This document shows positions 29,931 to 38,765 of a stretch of 64,000 nucleotides of DNA, one piece after another. This DNA is from Pomphorhynchus laevis. Taxonomy: Eukaryota > Acanthocephala > Palaeacanthocephala > Echinorhynchida > Pomphorhynchidae. Below the pieces are notes generated by a model. That model saw only the letters and a program-made list of their open reading frames with translations. It was not told where the DNA came from and did not search any database. Position numbers and translations under genes: made by a program. The stretch covers positions 62,001 through 126,000 of the forward strand of contig WNNJ02003847.1 of the NCBI GenBank assembly GCA_012934845.2, read 5' to 3'. Positions within the stretch are counted from its first letter, which is position 1, and each line of letters begins with the position of its first letter.

Positions 29931-29977
29931 TTAGAATTGTAAGATAACTACTTACAATTCAATAACTTAAACTAATT

Positions 29978-31249
29978 ATGATCAATATGGGGAAATGGAG
30001 GAAAACGACAAAATCGACTGTGAATGATAATGGATCCCAGCATTATGTAGAGTGTTCCATGGCAGATTGCCCTGTGTGGACTACTGTTTGGCTACCTCTT
30101 CGTCTTCCTTCAAATTTTCTAGATAGAGATTTTCTATGCGGATTCCGTTCAGCATCCCTTCGTAAAGAATTGATAGTTTCAAAGAATGGTCAATCGTCTA
30201 TCAGCCATGATAATTCAAATAGTATCGTTTGTGACAAAGATGTTAGTAAAATACAATTCGAACGAAACTGTGGCAAACATCGAAAAGAGCAATTATTATC
30301 ATCAAATAAAGAAAGCGGTCGATTTACAGACAATTCTCAAACATTGCAAGAGCAACATGTTGTCACAGACTTCCTGCGAATCGAAAATGAATCATTGAAT
30401 CAAACATCCAGCTCATTAATCGATAGATCATCACCGATTATCGAAAATAACAGTTTAGACAATAACAATCTTATCAATAACGGAAATTTGGATAGTGGAA
30501 ACCTACAACGATCGTACAGTAAATCCGATATCAATTTAAGCTTTTCAGCACCTCTTACTAATCCAGATGTATTTACTGATCCAATCAATGCTTATTTACC
30601 TAAGCGCTCTACATATGTTAACATTCTGGGTCAGTCAGATGAAGTGTCTCTTAATCACAAAGATTCAAATCAATTCGAGTCATTGGCAAATGTTATACCT
30701 GATACATGCCAAATAACTGGAGTCATTGATAGATCTCCACATAATCTTGATGGAAAATCAGTGATTTCCTCTGAGCAGCACTTTTCCCGCGTACGCAAAT
30801 ATCATGATCCTTCTCGCGCTATCGTTTTCACTAATATACCTGAATCTATGTCGGTCAACATACAACATAGATTAGATGACGACTTATCCAAAGTTCGTGT
30901 GATACTATCAACCATTTTGGTAGCGTCACCGAAAGAGGTAACGTCCAAAATTAAACTATTAGCTTTGTTTCGAATTGGTAAAAAGCAGAATAATCATCCT
31001 AGATTATTAAAAGCAATTTTTACCGACGCAGCGGCTGCCAAAACTATTCTGAGCAACTCCTATTATCTTAAAGGTTCTCCCGTTAGATTACTAAATGATC
31101 TTGACAAGTTTGAACGTGAACGTCTTCGGGAGGTTAGACAATTATTGAGATCGCGCTTAGATGCAGGAGAAACAAACTTAAGAATTCGGAATTTTCAAAT
31201 TGTGCGACGAGGGACTCGCTTGAATTGGACTCCGCTGTTTGTGGATTAG
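29978..31249 (+). CDS. ORF1 protein of CR1-3
   Basis: The intact 423-residue frame has an N-terminal third with scattered Cys, a central Asn/Ser-rich disordered stretch (about residues 130-230) and a conserved C-terminal ~150 residues (RAIVFTNIPESMSVNIQHRL, KIKLLALFRIGKKQNNHPRL). The last part resembles the ORF1 products of the L2-like copies, suggesting an RRM-like RNA-binding fold. The start is the first ATG (MINMGKWRKT) after the 5' edge. It would coat the element RNA. Confidence 0.75.
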   Translation: MINMGKWRKTTKSTVNDNGSQHYVECSMADCPVWTTVWLPLRLPSNFLDRDFLCGFRSASLRKELIVSKNGQSSISHDNSNSIVCDKDVSKIQFERNCGKHRKEQLLSSNKESGRFTDNSQTLQEQHVVTDFLRIENESLNQTSSSLIDRSSPIIENNSLDNNNLINNGNLDSGNLQRSYSKSDINLSFSAPLTNPDVFTDPINAYLPKRSTYVNILGQSDEVSLNHKDSNQFESLANVIPDTCQITGVIDRSPHNLDGKSVISSEQHFSRVRKYHDPSRAIVFTNIPESMSVNIQHRLDDDLSKVRVILSTILVASPKEVTSKIKLLALFRIGKKQNNHPRLLKAIFTDAAAAKTILSNSYYLKGSPVRLLNDLDKFERERLREVRQLLRSRLDAGETNLRIRNFQIVRRGTRLNWTPLFVD

Positions 31250-31412
31250 ATTTAGCTTCTCGCGTCGCTTCTAGCTTATCCAACATACCCATTACAAATA
31301 CATGTGATTACGACATTGTTTATTATCAATCACCGTTGTGGTCTGCTCTGTCGAAATCCAATAGTGCTAAAGTAAGGGAAATAACACATGTGATTCAATA
31401 GGCTCTAGTTCT

Positions 31413-32261
31413 GTGATCTTGTACACTAACGCACACTGTCTTCTTAATAAAATTCACGAATTGAAGCAACGTATTCAATATTCCCAGCCCTTGTTAATCG
31501 CAATAACAGAAAGCTGGATTAACTCCGATATATCTGATCACGAGATTGAAATAGCTAATTATTCTTCTTATCGTGTCAATAGGACCGGAAAGAGAGGAGG
31601 TGGGGTAATTTTATATTTACATAATAGTGTAGCGTTTATGACCTTAAGTGCCAAGTCTGAAGGTGGTACAGAAACACTATGGGGCGATATATTACTGTCT
31701 GGTCATGTGTTAGTTACTATTGGTCGTATATATCGTAGTCCAAGAATGGATGTTTGTTCCATAGTTGATACATTATTAAAGTTTGAATCCCGTAGTAATG
31801 TGGTAGTAGTGGGCGATCTAAATATGCCTTATATAGACTGGACTAACTACATATGCCTAGATAACAATAATTATTCATCAGCATTCCTTGATACTATCAA
31901 TTTTCTTAATCTAACGCAACATGTCTCAATGTTTACCCGTTCCTCTGGAGACCATCAATCTTTGATTGATATTTGTCTTACTTCCGATAAATATTTGGTC
32001 ACTGGTATAACATATTTGGATCCCTTAGGCAGCTCTGACTATTCTGTTATTCGCTTTAATACAAACTTATCTAATATATTGTCACAACCTGAGTCTTCAT
32101 GTATGTCAGTACAATGTTTCAAAACCAATTTCAGTTTAGTACGTCAATCCCTTCTCGGTACAAATTGGTATGATCCATTGATTTTTGGAGTTGAATCATC
32201 TTGGCAACAATTTGAAACCCTAATGATATCGCTCCTTCTACGTTTCTCACCTCGTAGGTAG
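31413..32261 (+). CDS. Endonuclease part of CR1-3 ORF2
   Basis: The 282-codon frame has the AP-endonuclease motifs YTNAHCLLNK, AITESWIN, GGGVILYLHNS, IGRIYRSP, VVVGDLNMP and LGSSDYSVIRFN. The usual SDH is SDY here. It ends in the linker toward the RT; the next frame starts at 32,315 in another phase. Confidence 0.8.
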   Translation: MILYTNAHCLLNKIHELKQRIQYSQPLLIAITESWINSDISDHEIEIANYSSYRVNRTGKRGGGVILYLHNSVAFMTLSAKSEGGTETLWGDILLSGHVLVTIGRIYRSPRMDVCSIVDTLLKFESRSNVVVVGDLNMPYIDWTNYICLDNNNYSSAFLDTINFLNLTQHVSMFTRSSGDHQSLIDICLTSDKYLVTGITYLDPLGSSDYSVIRFNTNLSNILSQPESSCMSVQCFKTNFSLVRQSLLGTNWYDPLIFGVESSWQQFETLMISLLLRFSPRR

Positions 32262-32314
32262 CAACTGCCCGTGCACGCACAAATCCATGGTTTGATAAGG
32301 AGCTTCAGGAGGCA

Positions 32315-33226
32315 TTGAGATCCAAGAAGCAAAAATTCGTAAGGTATATGCATGGAGAAACTGATTATAGGTCATTTAAAAAGTGTCGGAATCATTTCAC
32401 ATATCTCAAGAGACTTAAAAAGCGGCAATTTGAACAAGTACTGGTAGGAAAGTCAGCCAACAATCCTAACATATTATTTAAATATGCAAATTTTAAAAGT
32501 AATGTTCGATCTTCTAGCTCTATCATTGGAAACAATGGACGCATTCTAGTAGATCATTTCGATATTGCTAATGCATTTGGTCGTAAATTTCTCGTATCAG
32601 CTACTACTTCTCTTCGTATAGAAATTACTCGTATTAATCCGTCAATTTTTGATATTCTTCACTTGTTCACAGTTCAAGATGTTATGAAAGAGTTTAAACG
32701 ACTGAAACCGTCGGGCTCGATTTGCCCAGATTTACTTCCCTCTATATATCTGAAAAATCTTCATGATATCATTGCTGCGCCTTTATGTAGGATACTTATA
32801 GCATCATTATATTACGGTATAGTCCCGAATGCATGGAAACGCTCTATCATTAAGCCGCTTCATAAGAAAGGTGATCGATCATGTGTAGATAACTACCGAC
32901 CGGTTAGTTTAACCTCTGTATCGTGTCGTGTATTAGAGAGATTACTTTATCGGATAATCAGTAACTACCTAGAATCATACAGGTTACTTTCTACTAATCA
33001 GCACGGATTCCGTAAAAACTGTTCCACAGTAACCAACCTTTTATTGGCACAGGAAAGTTGGGGTTCCATAGTGGATGAGGGGTATGCTGTCGATGTCATA
33101 TTTTTTGATTTCTTCAACGCATTTGATCATGTACCCCATGATAAGTTGATTATGAAGATGAGTGCATTAAAAATCAATCCAATTATCATTCGTTGGATAT
33201 GCGACTTTCTTTCTGGTCGCACATAA
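32315..33226 (+). CDS. RT fingers and palm, first part, of CR1-3
   Basis: The frame covers FKRLKPSGSICPDLLPSIYL, NAWKRSIIKPLHKKGDRS, NYRPVSLTSVSCRVLERLLY, QHGFRKNCSTVTNLLLAQES and FFDFFNAFDHVPHDKL. It ends FLSGRT with an in-frame TAA; the same frame continues with the VPQG motif. Confidence 0.8.
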   Translation: MRSKKQKFVRYMHGETDYRSFKKCRNHFTYLKRLKKRQFEQVLVGKSANNPNILFKYANFKSNVRSSSSIIGNNGRILVDHFDIANAFGRKFLVSATTSLRIEITRINPSIFDILHLFTVQDVMKEFKRLKPSGSICPDLLPSIYLKNLHDIIAAPLCRILIASLYYGIVPNAWKRSIIKPLHKKGDRSCVDNYRPVSLTSVSCRVLERLLYRIISNYLESYRLLSTNQHGFRKNCSTVTNLLLAQESWGSIVDEGYAVDVIFFDFFNAFDHVPHDKLIMKMSALKINPIIIRWICDFLSGRT

Positions 33227-33229
33227 CAG

Positions 33230-33826
33230 GTCGCCATTCACGGTACCCTTTCCGAGCATTATCCAGTTAATGCCGGTGTCCCGCAAGGGTCTGTATTGGG
33301 TCCTTTGCTGTTTTGTATTTTCATCAACGATCTCCCCAGTGTAATAAGTTCGCATTCATTATTATTTGCAGACGATTTAAAAATTTGGAGAGCCATCAAG
33401 TCGGATTATGATCGTAACATTCTTCAATCAGATATTGACACGGTTTTTAAGTGGGCACGTTCTAATGGTCTGTCTGTTAATGCCTCGAAGTGCACTTGCA
33501 TGCACATTCGATTACGTAATATTGTTCCAGTACCGATATATCATCTCGGGGATCGAGTGATTAAATTGGTTTCGAGCTATAAAGATCTTGGCGTATTAAT
33601 AACGGATGATTTATCCACTCGCCAAAATACTGAGTACATTTGTTCGAAGGCCATGCGTATGGTTAGTTTCCTTCGCCGATCATTCAGCTATGTGAGTCCA
33701 CGTTCTTTTAGAGTTCTTGAAAACGCTTTTGTACTAAGCCATTTGTTATATGCTTCTCAATGTTCATACCATCGAACCAGAGATGAGATTACTCGGAGAC
33801 AGTGCTACGTAGGGCAACAAAATTAG
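33230..33826 (+). CDS. RT palm and thumb, second part, of CR1-3
   Basis: The frame continues with AGVPQGSVLGPLLFCIFIND, LLFADDLKIWRAI, KDLGVLITDDLS and FVLSHLLYASQCS. The catalytic motif is FADD. After 33,826 the expected C-terminus (RALRGHSFYLSRR, INSWNRLSDD) is still readable in other frames up to about 34,150. Confidence 0.75.
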   Translation, partial: VAIHGTLSEHYPVNAGVPQGSVLGPLLFCIFINDLPSVISSHSLLFADDLKIWRAIKSDYDRNILQSDIDTVFKWARSNGLSVNASKCTCMHIRLRNIVPVPIYHLGDRVIKLVSSYKDLGVLITDDLSTRQNTEYICSKAMRMVSFLRRSFSYVSPRSFRVLENAFVLSHLLYASQCSYHRTRDEITRRQCYVGQQN

Positions 33827-34245
33827 TACATTCTTTGAGAGAACTTTCTTAAGAGGACCGTCTTCGGTCTTTAAATATGCAGTCATTATGTGATATTCGT
33901 GACTCGCGAGATCTGTGTCTTGTATGGGAGGTATTTCACAATGAACACCATTTGTTGCGTGGGCTCTTTAACATTCGATCAACTCGAGCTCTGCGAGGTC
34001 ACTCTTTTTATCTTAGTCGCCGACAAATAGTACATTTTAGGACGATTCAATTTTGACCACGAATAATAAATTCATGGAATCGTTTAAGCGATGATATTGT
34101 AAATGCGGCAACTCGTGAGCTCTTTAAACGACAGATTATTTTAAATTGTTGACTGATTTGTTTTTCTCTTTTTCTTTTATTTTGACTATCGATTTGTCAG
34201 CAACTCTGAGCTATGCTCGTAACGTTGTCTACATAATAATAATCT

Positions 34246-37200
34246 ATCTGCCAGGGGCATTAAACATGAATTTACGAATTCACTCGTTAGTTTATTGATT
34301 TGCAAATTGTACAATACAATTAGTGTTTAATGATAAATTAGTTCTTATTTATTGTTATTTTCGTTCAAAACACCACACTTCATACGACATTGTTATTACT
34401 AGTATTGTCTAAAATGTTTGATGCCATGTCCATTAAGAATAGATATTCTTCCAGCTTTATTATATCCGAAAATACTTTCGTTGTAGATTTAGGCATTATA
34501 TTATTTATTATCACTTTCCTCTATTTTTTGTATCACCGTTCATCTTAATTAAATATTCTTTACTACTAGTCCATTTTATATTTGGATATAAACTTATTTC
34601 GGAGTTATCAATTTTTGTAGACTTTCAAAAGACCAATAACTAAAGGAGCGCAATTTCCTTGTTTTTGTAGTATTTTGCGAATTTGACGACACAGTAATCC
34701 CCAGCTCTTCTTTTAGATTTTTAATGTTTAGGACGAATTATTTTATACTATTATTTTTACACAAGAGATCGACGTGCATCAAATCAAGAAAATTTTGCAA
34801 TTCGCATAAATTAATATTATAAAATTATATTCAAAATTACTTTGCTGAATTTAATAATCAAATTTTGATTTTAAACAATTTTTGGTTTATTTCTCATAAT
34901 AGTAAAATTATTTACTTTCCGTTCTAGCAAATTATTTACTAGTGTAATGGCTGCCAGGTGAGAAATCCGAATCCGATAATTCGATATAATCCGTTGAATT
35001 ATATAGCCGATATGCTGCTACCATTAATGAGTATGAACAACGACAAAATTCCGAGGTAATCTGGATAGTTTGCATCTTCATACCCTAACATCTATCACGA
35101 AGATATAGTGAATTTCCTGTTCAAAATCAGCATTAATTTCGTATTTATGCTTGAATTTTTCTTTGCCCGAAGATAGTTTCAATTATGCCTTTACTATTTG
35201 CATAATTAAGAATTTAAATTCGAGCAATCCCATATTAATAGTTTTAAGTTATATGGTTTATTTTTGTATGCTTTGACTCTAAAATATTTATAATATGAAT
35301 TTTAAAGTTCTAGAGAGCAGTGTTCCTGCTATTCTCGATGTTCGCGCCTTCTGCGTGACCATCACAAACTAATCTATATTCCAAGCATCACCTACCACAT
35401 ATCTACAACATCCAGATTGTATACAGATCGTTTACGCAAAACAATAGCAGCTAAGAGTAGTCGGTTGGTGATAATTGCGCTATACATAGCACAAGGGCTT
35501 AACAGCGTTCAACCAAGAATCCGTTATCCTTGGTTTACTCCTCCTCTCTCTGTGTGGTAATATCTTGCCTCAGAGATTTTTTCAGCTTTTCAAAATGATG
35601 GTCTCCTACTAGCCTTTCTGATATCATACGCACTGCTAACAAAACAGTAAGAGGTTAGTGCTTTTTTAAAAATTTCTAATTTCGTAATATGATCAAATAT
35701 TATGATGTTGTAAATATGTTTTTATAACCTAAGACGACGATGAAACGATTTTCGTCTCCATGTTATTTTCTTGGAATGTTTTTCAATACCTAATATCAAA
35801 CGTATTTTATAAATAATTTTTTATAACTTATTTTGATACTTCAATAAACACTAAATTAAAATGTAAATATAAAAGTCAAGAGTTTTCAATACGTTCTACA
35901 GCCATATGTACGTCTCCCATAGATGCACTTATTTTGATCATATTACTGATAATTTGTTCGACTTTAAAATACAAATGCTAGTATCTGGGTAATTTTTTAT
36001 CAGTGAGTGAGGTAGTTCACACACAGTATAGATGTTTGCTCGTAAAAACTGATCTAGTTTCGGTATTTTTCAGTTTCAGGATAGCATATCATTTTACAAG
36101 CCCTATACTGTGTCCAACAAATAAAGTGAGGACACAAAATTGGCTAAATTATAAAAACATTGTTATTAGTGTCTACATTGTGTAATTTATTCATAAATAG
36201 CAGATAAGCTACACAATTTGTTTTATTCATTAAGAATTTCTTCTTTTCTTGGTTCAGTGATTACTGAGTGAGATTTACAAATAATTGAAAAGTTGTAATT
36301 TCGCATTGAACGTTTTTTTTCTCGTATTTTTATAAAGGGGAAACTTTTATCGCTTTGTACATTGCCTTGATGTTTCCTTAACTAAATGATGATACGGTTT
36401 ACTTAAGAATATATAATGTGGTACACATTGTTGACGATTCTTGCCAAGATATTTCACTCAATATTAGTTTACTTTATTATAAATAGGTAAACTGAGACAA
36501 TTGAACATTTTATATTACATTAATAGTATTTGTTAATTACTTAAATAATTAATGCTATTTCTGTTATTCGTTTTATTTTTACAATATAATAATCAATCTT
36601 GGCGCGAAAGGTAATTTTTAATGCTTATCATTCTATATGTTGTTTTACTAAAAATATAATTTTCTAGCGGTAATTGTATTTATATAATTTTATATGGCTT
36701 AATTTAATACACTTTTAGAATTATTTGTCTATTTTATGAATATGTTTTTGAAAAATAGTTAGTCTTTAATACAATGCACATATCCGATCATATAGCATAT
36801 AGTATTTTTTTATATTTCTTTACTGTGCTAAGAAAGTTTAGTGGGTGGGGCATTTGATTACTATAAAATCTTAAATATAATTATTATTTTTTATCATTTA
36901 TCACGAGCTTCGACACCGATAGCGAACCAATCCTGCAGTGTTGGTGGACGAGTCTCGTTGCGTTAGGTTTATATTCTTGCAGATAAAGATCTGATTTTTG
37001 AAGTCAGGAATATGTAAGATTCCTTACTCTATGAATCCTTCACTGGAGAGCATCTTCTACAAGTGAGCGACAATTACGGTGAAACGAATTTCGTTACATA
37101 TCTATTGTATACGCTTTTGCAGCTTCCGTAATTCTAATATCAATAAAGAAGAGTTACTTGATACACTTATTTGTGGTATTTTGTTAAAACCCGTGATGCA

Positions 37201-37780
37201 TGCACGATGTACAATTATATTGACATGTCAATAGTATGATGTACAATACATATATAAAGTTATCGGTGAAAATAATTTAAATTTAGAAATAACCTTTCAT
37301 ATATATTATGGAATTAAGGATTATTATTTATATATCATCTATTGATGATATATGTACTAATTATCTATCGAAGTCATTTTATTGAATAACAATTTTTAAT
37401 CACAATCAATGTTGCCAGATTGGACCACAAGTAGTTGATTGTGTTGGGAGATTTTTAAAATAGTCAGGCTATTTAAATTTGTATTCAAACTAATTACTAT
37501 CGATAGGTGAAATGTTGAAATATTATACATCAAATATTCATGGCACATGTTCTGTGAATGAGGAAGATGATAAGATGGTAATAAGGTTTTAATTAAATCA
37601 AAGAATTATTTATCATTACGATAATTTATTTAATAATTTTATTATTAATAGCTCACGCTAATTTTATTTTCAAAAATTAAACTATTCGGAAATTTTAAAA
37701 GAAAAATTTTAAAGTGCAAGCAGTCAATTGCTACCTTGCAGATAAATCCACTGACCACTATAGAACAATTCCATGCTAAA
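34246..37780. other. AT-rich intergenic region
   Basis: About 3.5 kb without recognisable coding sequence. A slightly GC-richer island lies near 36,900-37,020; I see no gene in it. Parts may be distal regulatory DNA of the kinase gene. Confidence 0.55.
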
Positions 37781-38350
37781 AATAACTGCTTTCGATCCAT
37801 TTTTAATTTTAAATTTTAGAACAGGATCAACAATGATACATCATTTTATTATTATGTTTCGCTAGCTGTTGTTACCAACATTATCAGTAACAAGACGTCT
37901 TAACAAAATTGTTTCTCATAAAGCAATCAACAGAAAATAAAATATTAAAATAAGTTAGTCATTTTAAAAATGACTTATTTTGATCCATTTTTTATTTCGA
38001 ATTTTAGAGCAGGATCAATTGAAGACAAATTTATTTTAAGATTTCGCCATCTGATGATTTCGCCATCATAAAAAACAAAGCGCCTAAACCAAACGTTTTG
38101 TTTCTGATAATACTACTAGCAGTAGTAGCGAAATCTAAAAGTAAATTAGTAATTTAAAAATGACTGATTTTGATCCATTTTTAAATTTTGATAGAGCAGA
38201 ATCAATAAAACACACATTTATTTTAATATTTAGCCATGTGATGCTAGCATCATGTTTTATTAGCAGCAGCTATCGAAATATAAACATAAATGTGCGTTTT
38301 ATTGATCCTGCTTCGAAATTCAAAATACTAGGCTCTTTTGACCAATTTTA
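37780..38350. repeat. Array of ~188-bp inverted-repeat (MITE-like) units
   Basis: The block GATCCATTTTT followed by TTTTAGAGCAGGATCAA occurs at 37,794, 37,982 and 38,171 (spacing 188-189). An inverted copy, TTGATCCTGC, lies at 38,300-38,310. The last unit has terminal inverted repeats of about 50-60 imperfect bases (38,161-38,220 against about 38,285-38,345). The middle unit also has the inner pair AGATTTCGC / GCGAAATCT. This looks like a non-autonomous DNA transposon or foldback repeat amplified in tandem. No transposase was seen. Confidence 0.65.
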
Positions 38351-38714
38351 ACCTAGCAACACGCCCCACTATAATAATTAAATGCATTTATAAATAAAAT
38401 AAAATAATTTCAACAAAAACTTATGGATTATTATTGCGTTTTAAATTACTGCCATGTAACAATTTTGAAAATCAAGGATGTAATGATTACTTTACGAAAA
38501 TCATTAGTGCTACTATGCACAGATGAATATTATTGTATCAAAATTATTTAGGCTATATAATATACAGCTTAATTTATTATTATATATACCTTAGAATAAG
38601 CAAAACCTCACACACATATTTACCTTTTAATTGTACTTTGAATTTCCTCTATAACTTTAATGTATATTTTTAATCGCTATTATTATATTTAGTACTTAAA
38701 GTATGATCTGTTGG

Positions 38715-38717
38715 TGA
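38715..38717 (+). other. In-frame stop that decides the kinase start
   Basis: A TGA in the kinase frame lies 51 bases before the ATG at 38,766, with no other ATG in that frame between. The first exon of the coding part therefore starts at 38,766 unless an acceptor site lies in between, and none is convincing. Confidence 0.6.
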
Positions 38718-38765
38718 TCCAGCTTTAACGACCCTGAAGGCAACTTCGTACGCAAGTGTTATCGA

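Larger units (their letters stand above)
29945..34245 (+). mobile_element. CR1-like LINE, nearly full length (CR1-3)
   Basis: It has ORF1 (29,978-31,249), then ORF2 with endonuclease and RT in three frames, and a 3' UTR with GAGCTATGCTC and a (TAA)n tail. A 10-bp inverted repeat (29,934-29,960) sits at its 5' edge. Breaks relative to a working ORF2: a frame change between 32,261 and 32,315, a TAA in frame after FLSGRT near 33,225, and a frame change near 33,826. All domains are otherwise present. Confidence 0.85.

Noticed and set aside
34246-37780. Additional host genes upstream of the kinase
   Set aside because: Only short frames are open, with AT-driven composition and no domain or plausible splice structure that I can support.
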